Source: Perkinsus olseni | Lineage: Eukaryota; Perkinsozoa; Perkinsida | DNA length: 64,000 bases | Assembly: GCA_013115125.1 (NCBI GenBank) | Contig: JABANN010000021.1 | Span: forward strand, 1 to 64,000 | Direction of reading: 5' to 3' | In this document: positions 10,588 through 20,408 of the stretch, piece by piece | How the letters are laid out: every line of letters begins with the position of its first letter | Position numbering within the stretch: position 1 is the stretch's first letter | Made by a program: the position numbers and the translations under genes | Notes under the pieces: model-generated | What the model was told of the DNA's origin: nothing | What the model saw: only the letters and a program-made list of their open reading frames with translations | The model's database searches: none

Positions 10588-12303
10588 TCAAGAGAATGCC
10601 AGTTCGGGTAGCGGCTCGGGGTGATAGCTACTAAACGGAGGTCGACATGTACCGCCTAGTCGAGTCGACAGTTCCCACTGGGTGACCTCTTCGGTCCAGC
10701 CGTGCGCTTCCACGATGAATGAAGATGGAATATGCCGGACCTCCTTCCGAAGCAGTGCATGTGAGCCTCTCACGACCCTCGCCCTCGCAGCCGTGAACAA
10801 TACAAAAACTATTTCGTAAAGATCATCCCGAAGAAATACTGTTCCGTACGTCTCTACAGTTCTTCTTCCGAACTCTAGACCCAGGGTCCCGAAACGCCCA
10901 CCCAGTGCACCCTTGAAGGAACCTTTCTCAGGTCTCGTGTCTTGTGGCTTAACAATCTTCTGAATCTTGCTTTTACGTAATTCTCCATTTTCACATAGGG
11001 AGTTGAGTTCCCTAACGACGGGGTTATCCATACTAACGAGGCGATCTCTCAGAGGTTTCTCCATCTGTCCAACTGATATAGGATATTCCCATTGATGAAG
11101 TCCAAAGAAGCACCAATCAGTGGAGTTGTATCCATCGACGAATGCCTCGTAGTACCGAGTCCTACCTTCACCATCCACATGATAGATGGATGCCCGACCC
11201 GGAGGCGAATCATATGTCGCGTTACCATAATAAGGCCACGGTATGAGCTCACTCCGCATATTGGGCGACTCCTGAGTATCAAATGGAGATACTTCATATC
11301 GTGCAGAGGACAGTCTAATGGGGGCTATATAATATTCATCGCCTCCTCGCCCTTTCCCAAATAGCCACTCATGTGGTTTGTACGTTTGTGTGTCTGGAAG
11401 CTCTCTACGAGGTAATATCCTAGGAAGATGCAAGGCTCTCGGTCTTAATCGAGCAGTCGGGGGTCTAGCGCTCATTGATGTACCGCTCCCCACTTCATCC
11501 CATAGACAAAGAGTGCTCCGATCGTAACCAGTAATGTTGCCGCTTGCCAGTTTCTCTAGATCTGTTGCCAAAAGTATAAAGAAGTGTGCGGGATGTTCAG
11601 TCGTGTAGGCCATAGCGAGGAGGGCCCCTGATTCCAGTCCAAAGCTGTGATATCGGACATAACGTACTGAGTCGATGTCGCCTTTGACGGACGAGAAGGC
11701 AACTTCGCTCCCTTCATCGAAAATCAGAATCATGGAGAGTGCACCGTCACCGCCAATGTAAGCTGATCCAGGTTTAGGAAGCTGCTTGTACTCGCTACCA
11801 ATGCTCCACAATCTAATACCCTTCTTTCTCGGTCTCTTGGCGAATGGAACACTCATTCGCATAAGCTTCTGTAGCTCCTCGAGTGTAGCATTGCCCCCTA
11901 TTGGTGCATCATCTCTCTCGAGAGGTCTCATCACCCCTTCCGTATCGAAGGTGTATCTCATACCATGAATACTATCAAATATGTCTGTTGTTTCATGATT
12001 CAACGTCACCTCGTAGTATGTGGTGACCTCGTCCCCCACCACTTTGAAGACCCCCGCTTCTTGTACGCTGCGTTTGAAAGGGGAAAAGAAGTCCCTGCGG
12101 AACTCTAAAGGTGCAAACTTGATGTCATCGACGATAGTCCAATCAATGGGTTCTGCCGCAACTCCCATGAATTCACGCCAGGGGAGTAGATAGTAGTCAG
12201 CTACGTTCCCCCGGGTGTAGAGGACCTCCGGGACATAGGGCACTGAATTCATCGCAGGATCTCGATACATAAACCTCGAGACGGCCAGGAAATGATCGAT
12301 CAT
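10588..12303 (-). CDS. Copy A of tandem unknown family, intact 571-aa ORF
   Basis: An uninterrupted 571-codon frame. It has an internal twofold character: an N half with the DSIHGMRYTFDTEGVMRPLE block and SVRYVRYHSFGLESGALLAM, and a C half with WLFGKGRGGDEYYIAPI, RASIYHVDGEGRTRYYEAF and DNPVVRELNSLCE. I do not recognise the family; it may be lineage-specific. Its stop codon abuts the first ATG of copy B, so the annotated starts are doubtful. True starts may lie downstream, or introns may join the parts. An upstream frame (12300-12650) may supply an N-terminal exon, with a GGTACG donor near 12340, but the splice phase is unresolved. Confidence 0.65.
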   Translation of the reverse strand: MIDHFLAVSRFMYRDPAMNSVPYVPEVLYTRGNVADYYLLPWREFMGVAAEPIDWTIVDDIKFAPLEFRRDFFSPFKRSVQEAGVFKVVGDEVTTYYEVTLNHETTDIFDSIHGMRYTFDTEGVMRPLERDDAPIGGNATLEELQKLMRMSVPFAKRPRKKGIRLWSIGSEYKQLPKPGSAYIGGDGALSMILIFDEGSEVAFSSVKGDIDSVRYVRYHSFGLESGALLAMAYTTEHPAHFFILLATDLEKLASGNITGYDRSTLCLWDEVGSGTSMSARPPTARLRPRALHLPRILPRRELPDTQTYKPHEWLFGKGRGGDEYYIAPIRLSSARYEVSPFDTQESPNMRSELIPWPYYGNATYDSPPGRASIYHVDGEGRTRYYEAFVDGYNSTDWCFFGLHQWEYPISVGQMEKPLRDRLVSMDNPVVRELNSLCENGELRKSKIQKIVKPQDTRPEKGSFKGALGGRFGTLGLEFGRRTVETYGTVFLRDDLYEIVFVLFTAARARVVRGSHALLRKEVRHIPSSFIVEAHGWTEEVTQWELSTRLGGTCRPPFSSYHPEPLPELAFS

Positions 12304-12650
12304 ATGAGAGGTGGAGGATGACGATGAGAAAACGTACCCAAAGCTTCAAGGATGCTCGATGCTCCCGTCACAACACCCACCGGAATACACCCCTCGGATT
12401 GGATATATATGCTAAATCCTTTGTCTTCTGAAGAGCTACGAGACGTGCGGCACGCACAAGTCGTTTGCTCGGAGAACGCGAAGTTCCACTGAGGATCGGC
12501 AAGATTCGACAAGAATTCAAGATTTGTAGAACCACTCCACGGGCATCTCATTAATACTTCTATGGGAAGTAAAAAGTCACCTTCCACTTCCCTCCAGCGT
12601 ACGTTCATCTTGGCTGTATCATCAGCCGTACTTGGAGCGCTTCTGTCCAC
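12300..12650 (-). CDS. Possible 5' exon or small gene upstream of copy A
   Basis: A 116-codon frame on the same strand as copy A and overlapping its first codons by four bases. It ends in a His/Pro run read from what could be an intron donor region (GTACGT near 12335-12340). Contains several Cys (TTCACRTSRS). No domain recognised. Confidence 0.35.
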   Translation of the reverse strand: MDRSAPSTADDTAKMNVRWREVEGDFLLPIEVLMRCPWSGSTNLEFLSNLADPQWNFAFSEQTTCACRTSRSSSEDKGFSIYIQSEGCIPVGVVTGASSILEALGTFSHRHPPPLI

Positions 12651-12967
12651 AGGGTGAGGTCACTAGGGTGTGCCGTGGTATATGATCGTAGGAGTAGGTA
12701 TTGGTATGGTACTACACAGGGATGCCCACCAAGTCTGCCATATGGATGGAGGGATGAGTACACAACACATTCTGAAGGAGGGAAGCAGGATGAGGTCGGC
12801 TCACGCAGTACCCGCTTCTCGAGAGCCTTGGGTCTACAGGACATTAAAGCATCGGGCGATGTGGAACGAAGAGGGTCGATGCCGACCAACATCACTTGTA
12901 GGATATCAACAGCCATCCTTACCAAGCAGTAACCATACCGCATCACCAGTCTATCGTCAATAACTCG
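12651..12967. other. Spacer between divergent genes
   Basis: Open frames exist on both strands but none is clearly coding. A short hydrophobic stretch (VPWYMIVGVGIGMVL, plus strand, about 12670-12715) could be a signal-anchor exon of the glycosyltransferase; this is unproven. Confidence 0.3.
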
Positions 12968-14489
12968 ATGCTCAGCATCCCTCGGAGTTACTCCTTATCT
13001 GTCGAGGACAAACCACAGCGCATACCAAGGTCCATCTATCAGACTATGGAGTCTGCGGTGATGCCTGTTAGAATGGCACAAGTAGTAATCATAGATCGTA
13101 TCAGTAATGTTCACTTGGTGTCGAGGTCGTCTCGAAATGGTCATCCCTCCATCCTGCCTGGGACTATACTTTCTTCGATGCTCGTGATCGATGGGGTTTC
13201 CTCATGTCTTTGGCCGAGAAAGTTGACGCAGGAGGGACGGACAAACCATTCACTCAAATAAGTGGTAATAGCATAACCTTCTACCGGTCACAAAGGGTCA
13301 TTCGTGAGATGCAGCATCAGAGGTTCATCAAGTGCCTGCCAGGATCAGACATCAGAGCAGCCCTTCACAAGTTGGTTACAATGGATGAAGCTGGCGGCCT
13401 ACAACTCCTCGGTGTTGTCCTCTCCGAGCTGTTCCGCTACAGTATCATCTACATGAATGGTCATATTCGGGCAGGGGGGACCCGTAGAATTTATAATGGC
13501 ATCAATGACGACGGCATAGGTTTGGGGGAAGCGTAGGGGAGGGCTTCTAACAGGCAGCACTCTATCGGCCTACAGTCAAATGAGCAAGTCTCTAGTGTGA
13601 TGGAAGCTTGGCGGATTTTCATGGACTGTGAAAGTGCAGCTCGCGCGTTTCTAGACATGTTCTTTTCGTGATGGCCTTCATGCGGCGTCCGGATTCAGGT
13701 GGTGTCTACTTTGATATTGACACACGATGCAAAGAGAACATAGAAGATCTCCTCCGACCAACTGATGATTTGGTATTCAGTTTTGGTAACATGCCTACTC
13801 AACAGGTGATGTGTATTCACTGCCATCTCGAGGAGCTCTCCCTCTATCACAGGTCTCCCAATGGGGGTTCGCTGCCTCCCCAAGGAATCCTATACTTGGT
13901 GAACTCTTCGAAACAGCCATTCAAAAGATACTGGCCCATGAGGTAATATTGGTTGGTGGGCAATGAAACCTCGCACGTTGCCATGCATAACCCTGGGTGC
14001 CATACAACGTGGTCAGCTGGTTGTCAGGAAAGTCGAGGAATTCCCAAGAGAATCGACGAGTTTGTGTCGATGGAATTGATGGATAGTACGGTTAAGAAAG
14101 CAGTGGGAGTTAGCAGTCTGCAAGCTAATACGGAGTACAGGACGAAGGATGGTGTAATGGTGTGGTAAAGGAGGGTAGGATGGCCGGCAGTCGAGGTGGG
14201 TGCAGGTATCAGTACGGGTATTGCCCCAAGACCGTGGTGAGCATTGGAATGGCAGAGTTGACTTCAAGTACGGTGGCTACGAGAAAGACCTGAAGAAATG
14301 TGGACTAAGGCATTGGCACTACGGATGGGGCCGATAGACATGCCATGCTACATTCGCTTGCTCTTTCGAACGTTAAGTAATGAGGTGTCGCGTTGGAGTC
14401 CAGAGGAAGGTCTCTCGAGGTCGACCGTGAGACGACCCTATTCGCATCGCTGGGTAATCAATCGAGTATCTAAAAGTTGTCGGGAGTAA
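12968..14489 (+). CDS. DXD glycosyltransferase (OCH1 / Gly_transf_sug type)
   Basis: A sugar-nucleotide-dependent glycosyltransferase probably acting in the Golgi or ER. Exons give RIPRSIYQTMES (compare IPKIIHQTW of the family), then SKWSSLHPAWDYTFFDARD, LSELFRYSIIYMNG, and the key metal-binding motif GGVYFDIDTRCKENI (DXD at about 13708-13720) joined across an intron from about 13461 to 13698. These are followed by VSQWGFAASPRNPIL (compare the family's QW.F.A.P.HP) and, further on, MWTKAL. The frame is clear from about 13120 to 13955; the 3' exons (about 14030-14489) and the start are uncertain. The end near PYSHRWVINRVSKS resembles the family's terminal H-W motif only loosely. Substrate unknown. 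Confidence 0.68.
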
Positions 14490-14532
14490 GATACGAAGGA
14501 GGTTAAGTTGTTGGGGTTGACTTACTCAGCCA

Positions 14533-17500
14533 ATGTCAAGCTCGTCCACCGCAGAAGGCAGGTTTGCAGAGGCCTCCTGTGGAGTATCGTTGGACAGCTC
14601 GACTGAAAATCCTGTAGAAAAGCAAAGAGTATGCGGGATGTTCAACGTCCTACCGGCAGCTCAACAGGAACAGGTAATAACTGAAGGTATATCCGTTAGT
14701 CGGAATCAGGGGGTTGCATGTAAAACGGGGATTGCTCAGCGGTGATTGTGTCCAACACTAAGTGGCGACTGATAGCTGGTGGATAGGATAATGGGTCGTC
14801 TGTAAAAGCGTAGCTTTGCCTTCATCATTGGTGACAGGTCCGACAACATGTGCAGGAGTATGCTAAAACGTTGAATAAGCAACAGCCCAACTCTACTAAG
14901 AAAGGAGTTGCATTGTAATAATCATGGGGGTACAGTCGGGAAGTCTGCGTCACGCCTCGCTGTGATGATGATGCAATCCATCCCGTGAAATGTGAGAAGG
15001 TGGCGGGTGATGGTTGGAGTGTTCAGATACCAGTTTTGGAAGACTATGGTGTCCCATCTCTATGAGCATGCAGTGGAACAGAAGCAAGTTCGGCCATCGG
15101 TGTCGCCTTCTGCCGCCCAATCGGTTAAACAGCAGGTTACCTCAACTGGTGGGCAACAGCAGCCACAGTCATACCCTCCGTGAGTCGCAGACGTTCGATG
15201 ACGGCATGTTGTGTTTTATGCTATTTTACTTCAGACAACAGCAGCAGCAAGCGGCAATGTATATGATGTACCAACAACAGCAGGCGGCCATGGCATATCA
15301 GCAGGTGACTACCGGCCAACTTGCAATCTTGATCAATCTTACATCTCCTCAGGCGTGGTATAACCAACAACGGCAGCAGCAATCATACAGGAGTGCAGCT
15401 TCCGTCCCTACACGACAGTACAATCAGCCCGGTGCGGCGGCGGTAATTCAGAATGCCATGAAAAACAAAGTAGAACCAGATGGAAGGTGGTGGGGTTGAT
15501 CCGGGGACCTTCGGACGATCAGGCGGCTGCCAGTCAGCATCCTGTCGGTATGCTCCAGTGGGTCCAGCGTCTGTACGCTTCTCTCGGGGGAAGGCCAGGC
15601 ATGAGTCAGGAGCTCAGAACTGCTCGTCTGTCTGCTGCAGACACGTTGGTTAAAGAGATTACCAACAAGCTGAAAGCAGAAGGTGATGGCCTCGGGCACA
15701 GATTCAGCCCGCTCCCTGCGAGGTGCTGGTTCCCTCTCAACCGCCCGGAGATGTAGACCAAACTAAGTTTGGTCTACATCTCGGGGAAGTGTCATCTATG
15801 GGAGTGGGCGTTACAAGTTTAGCAAACGCCCATTCCCGTAGTCATTCTTCCAGCTCGAGTATACGTTCGAGCAGCAAGTGGGAGTATGTTGATCTACTTC
15901 CTCTGAGATGCCTCCTGATCAGGTACATATTGGACCACCGACTGGAGCAGTTACCCGATACCACCTGAGAAGGATATCGATGCTCGAGTAGATCCCAAGT
16001 TATGGGAGGAGGTTAGGAAATCTCTAGCGTGGTTATTTCCGTTGTAGCCGGAATGTGTGTTAGGATGCAGCACCAGCAGTACCCTCCCCTAAACGATCTC
16101 GCCGAGGAGGCAGCCCGAAGAAGTCTCCTTCACGCCGTGCACCTTTTGGTGAGTATTCGGGATTATCGAACGACAATGCTTCGATTCCGTTGTGGAGCTT
16201 CGCGCCCATGGAATCCACTTGTATCTGTGATGAGTATCTTGTTCATGCGTGAAAGATACGTGTAAGGTTGTTTGACGGTTTCAGACGGCAATAGGGATTT
16301 TATACCATTGAGTGACGGATTGGCAGCTTCTTACAACGTGACATTAACACCGGGTACCACCAAGAAAGGCCACAACAAACGGAAAGCGAAACTGCAAGCC
16401 AAGGCTAAGGCAAAGAAGGTGGGAGTGGAGGACTCGATGATGATAGAGTGGTGGCCAGTGGTGTCATGCAGGGTGCGATACTGATGATGCAGGGCGAGAC
16501 TACGCAGGAGGAGCTTCGAAGACGCCAACAACGGATGGAGCGCTTCAGTAAGCAGCAGCTGAAGACCCCGTTCACACGCTCCGCCGACGACTGAACTGCG
16601 GCCACTCTAGATCGAGCTAGGCGCCGTTGGCCTTTTTACTACAGCATCGTCAACAACAGCTCTCAATGCTTTCTCCGTCTCTCGATTGTACATCCTGCGC
16701 CTCGTGGGATGTCCTCAAGTACAGTCGCTTCTCCTTATTACAGAAACGGATGAGGTATCAAGTTCGTCAGCAGGAGGCCTTTGGACTGAGGATGCCAACA
16801 GGCAAGTGTGAACCCGAACACGACCCTTCGTCAAGAGACCATCGTCAGGTCTTCGGCTCCGCGCGTCGCTCCGCTAGACGTCAATTTCTCGTTCGGCGTG
16901 GACGAGAATGAGGTGTTTGACCAGACGGAGGACTTCGTTGTTGTGGGGACGTGTCAAAAAATGGAGAAGAATTATCTCCGCTTAACGAGCCAGCCTGATC
17001 CGAGCTTGGTAAGAACAGTATACCCTCTTGCTGCTGCTGGTAGTCGTAGCAGTAGCCCTAGAAGAAGTTCGATCTCGGCGTCTCGCGTATTTATGGGTTG
17101 CCAGGTCCGCCCTCCAGCGGTTTTGAAGAAGTGGATGGAGCATCTTAGAGAGTTTCATCGGGACAAGTCTCGCGATTGGAAATATGTTGGGGAACAACTC
17201 AGGTCAGTCATCACCATCCTTCTAGGGTTCAGATTGTCTTACACGTGTGAAGCTGAGAATGTGGTGAGCTGTCCGCGGTCACTCATTCTGAGTTATCCAT
17301 TGGCGAGTTCAATATTATCAATGATGCGCTCATTGCAACGCGCGGACGGCATTGTTGTCTCCAGCGACCATCATCCATTGCAACAGCTCATCTGTTCTTA
17401 GGGCGGTTCGCCAGGACCTCACAGTGCAGAACATCAAGGATGAGTTCACGCGATCGGTGTACGAGGCTAACGCTAGGTGGGCTTTGGAGGCAGAAGACCT

Positions 17501-18676
17501 AGGGCAGTTCAATCAGTGTCAAACTCAGCTCAAGTAAGTGGAGGCTCTCCATCCCAACCTGCTTCATGTTTCGAATCTTCCACAGTTCAACCCCAGATAC
17601 CTCTACGCTGCAGAGGGCGCAAATGATAGCAACGTCACTTGCGAGTTCCTCTGCTACCGCCTCTTGTGAGTAGTCGAAGAACGCTTCCACAGCTGCGTCA
17701 AGCGGGCTCTCGCTTCCGCGTGTACACCACTCTGTTGTCCATGCTTGTTGCAAGAAAATATGACTTTTGACCTCATTTCGTGGCGCGCGACAGGTACTAC
17801 TCCCTCCAATCCCTGCGAGCCGACGAGATGAAGTTCTTAAGGATGCTCACATTGGAACAGCGGCATCATCCGTATGTCATCTTTGCGAAGAAGACTCGTC
17901 AAGCCATGGCGACCAACGATTACAAAGCCTGCTTCCGGTAGGTCTGCGGTACATCGTCTCTATAGGATTACTGAGTTTACAGTGGCCAAAACTTGGGCTA
18001 GTCGCTAAGACGAATCCCTCGAGTCTCAGTATGCATCATGTCGCTCTGGATTCGCCACGTCAGTGAGATGTTGCGAGTCTGCCACATCCAAGCACGGATC
18101 TATCCTTACTTGTTTATCGTATAAGACTTGTACCTTGGCACGTCCTTTATTATCAGGTTGGTGAGGATAGCTCGTCGGGAGTCATCTGAAGTTGATGAGG
18201 AAGATTCTACTTCATCAATCCCGACAAGGGCTGCTCCAACTCATGCTTATCATCTCCTGAGGCTCTTCCTGCAACGCTTGCGTCTCAAGGCATTACGTAC
18301 AATCACAAAAGCGTAAGCATGCCCCAGCGTATCTTGCGCGCAGGGAAGGTTTCCGGGCAGGTATCAAACGTACCCTGTCAGCCATCTGGTTGAAGTGTTG
18401 GACTTCACAGATGCGAAGGACGCCACAACTTGGTTGACTGAACACGGTAAGGCAGCTGGCAATCAGCGCCCGCCCAGGTGATCGATCTTGAATGTACATC
18501 CTACTGCTCAGGATTGACTCTCAAAACTTGGTCCAATGGTGAAGATCACATTCAGTGCAAGCCTAGCCATGCGGCTATCTGCAATCATCGGGTGAGAAAG
18601 CGCTCGCCCAGATGATCGATTATGTCATTAATCTTGTCAGGCATTGGTTTCGCGAAAACATACTATGATGGGATAA
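14533..18676 (+). CDS. SAC3/GANP-domain protein, THP3/LENG8-like
   Basis: A nuclear protein of the THP3/LENG8 type, linked in other eukaryotes to transcription elongation and mRNA maturation. The start at 14533 gives [11 protein letters not shown]; exons then encode [20 protein letters not shown], a Gln-rich stretch ([20 protein letters not shown]), and [14 protein letters not shown] with a Lys/Arg-rich helix. Next come a basic Ser/Lys region and [10 protein letters not shown]. The SAC3/GANP core follows: [88 protein letters not shown] and the C-terminal [27 protein letters not shown]. About a dozen introns. The region 15700-16270 is the least certain, because of two hairpins and ambiguous splicing. 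Stop TAA 18674-18676. Confidence 0.83.
15487..15533 (-). repeat. 47-nt intron with antisense tRNA 3'-half-like sequence
   Basis: Host gene is on plus; the tRNA-like strand is minus. The plus strand reads GGGGTTGATCCGGGGACC at about 15492-15509. Almost the same block, GGGTTCGATCCTGGGACC, occurs at about 18753-18770. The intron is GTGGTG to CTGCCAG, and the frame continues as EPDG to SQHPVGML. Confidence 0.6.
15748..15782. repeat. Perfect palindrome, 17-bp arms, 1-nt loop
   Basis: GAGATGTAGACCAAACT, a single A, then the exact reverse complement. It sits within the THP3-like gene in a stretch where I cannot decide between intron and exon. Confidence 0.9.
15796..15841. repeat. Second inverted repeat, 17-bp arms, 12-nt loop
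   Basis: CTATGGGAGTGGGCGTT pairs with AACGCCCATTCCCGTAG with two differences. Only 13 bp separate it from the preceding palindrome, forming a double hairpin. Confidence 0.8.
17666..17793 (+). repeat. Intron ending in the A-box-like motif
   Basis: A 128-nt intron of the THP3-like gene. TTTCGTGGCGC lies at 17776-17786, seven bases before the acceptor CAG. Splicing is fixed by FLCYRLL to [11 protein letters not shown]. Confidence 0.75.
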
Positions 18677-18739
18677 CGATTGTCTCCTACTGCTGTATCA
18701 TTAGTGGTTTCCTACGTCAAGTGAATGATGTGATTTATT

Positions 18740-18800
18740 TCAATTTGGGAGTTGGCAGGGTTCGATCCTGGGACCTTTCGATGGCTAGTTTACAGGGCAA
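18740..18800. repeat. tRNA-like block in 5' leader of the SANT gene
   Basis: GGCAGGGTTCGATCCTGGGA at about 18750-18769, followed by TTTACAG at about 18789-18795, just before the ATG at 18804. This could be the end of a 5'-UTR intron or a trans-splice acceptor; undecided. Confidence 0.5.
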
Positions 18801-18803
18801 TTA

Positions 18804-20182
18804 ATGTCTATCCGTGGAGCTGCTGTGCTGAGGAGGAGTCGACCATTGCTCGACCGGATGGAGCGCATCATGCACTATAAGAGCGATTACTATCCTAACC
18901 TGCCACACTCGGAACATAAAGTTTGGCAGAATCCTGTAAATCGATCACACGATCGATTAGGGGTGATACTTGATACTTCAGGGAAGTCGTCCACCCTACC
19001 ACTTGAAACATCCCAAGCAGTACTTTGATTTCAAGACGTTTCGGAATATGTTGAAGCATAAAAGGCAGACTCTTTGCCGAGCTGAGAAAAGACTTATCAA
19101 GCGAGCATACGCGAAGCCCCCACCAAACGACGATTGGGACGTCCTCAGGTCAGGGGGCTGTCAACAATCGCTATCGCTTTCCTTTATCCTCTCGATGGGC
19201 TATACGGCAATGCTATTATGCTTTGAAGCAACTGGGCAGTACGCGTCGTCGTCGTTGTTACTTCAGATTCCTCCAGGAGATGGAGTTCGGTGAGAATGCG
19301 GAGGAAGTTGTTTCTTGCTTCGAGGACTGGTCTGACTTCATTTCCTCGGACTATGAAGACGTTCAACGTGTGGTGAGTGGATCTACTCTCCAGTCCACCG
19401 CCCATCCTCTTGCCTTAGGAGATGGCCCCCGAACAGCGTAGGAAACTTCTCGTCTATTTGCGGAAGTTCAACCATGGCGTTTGGCCTCTCCGAGAATACG
19501 AGAAGCGTTTCAAGGTGAGTCATAATAATATTCGAAAAGCTGGTATTAGCATTTTGATTCGGTCCCAATTATTGGGATGCTTTGTTCGGCAACTCGGATG
19601 ATCTGCGTCAGCGAGAAAAGCCTCTGTTCTAGTGAGTGACTGCTCAATCGTGATAGCGAGGATAGGGTATGTTCGGCAGTGTGTATTGCAGCGTCTCAGG
19701 GAGCTCCACTGGAGAACGAAGGAAAGCCATGGACTGACGAAGATGACAAGAAACTCATCCAGCTGGCGGAAGTTTACGATGTCAACTTTGGCGACCCGTG
19801 GATGTACCTCAGGTCAGTCATCGCAGGCCCGTGGTCTCCTCGCATACTCGTTTGCGTAGTACAGTTGGGAACTCCAGCGGCCAAGAGAGGACGTCATCAG
19901 TCGTTATATGACGGAGGTGAAGTTCCCCAAACAACGTCAGTCCCGATGCGAACTTGCCGTCACCAAATCCGCTCGGCCATTGATCATGAGTCGTCGCTTC
20001 CCGGTAAGAGGGAGTTGGACCAAATGCATTAATCCCCGATCGCTTGGACGCTGTCCTCCTCTCAGTTATTGGCACCGACGTGTTACGTCGTCCCGACGGA
20101 GAAGAACTTCCCAGTTGCCGATTCAGATGGATTTCAACTGCCCCGCAGCTTCCAACGTTTCCGACGTTCCGAATGCTTTTGA
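18804..20182 (+). CDS. SANT/Myb-like domain protein
   Basis: A multi-exon nuclear-type protein. The N-terminal exon MSIRGAAVLRRSRPLLDR is followed by YHLKHPKQYFDFKTF, a basic helix, FLQEMEFGENAEEVVSCFED, PEQRRKLLVYLRKFNHGVWP and NYWDALFGNSDDLRQREK. A SANT/Myb-like segment comes next (GKPWTDEDDKKLIQLAE...FGDPWMYLSWELQRPREDV, about 19730-19905), then TEVKFPKQRQSRCELAV and a C-terminal exon ending ECF at 20182. The splice phase between the NYWDALF exon and the SANT exon is not resolved, so these could be two genes. The exact family is unknown to me; a chromatin or transcription role is inferred only from the SANT-like fold. Confidence 0.6.
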
Positions 20183-20408
20183 AGCCCTCATCCCATGAGT
20201 ATCGAATATCACGTTTCTGAGTCACGTCGGTTTTAGTTATTATTGGGTCGCTTACGTATGTATACATACAGGTAAACCTAGTGACTAGGTCCTACTCACC
20301 AGCCTCACTTTTCCCGGAGAGAGAAGAAAAGACGAGAAAAACAAGGCTCTGCCAGGATAGAACTAACGCGAGACTTGATGCCATACGTCAAATTGGATCA
20401 TATAATGA

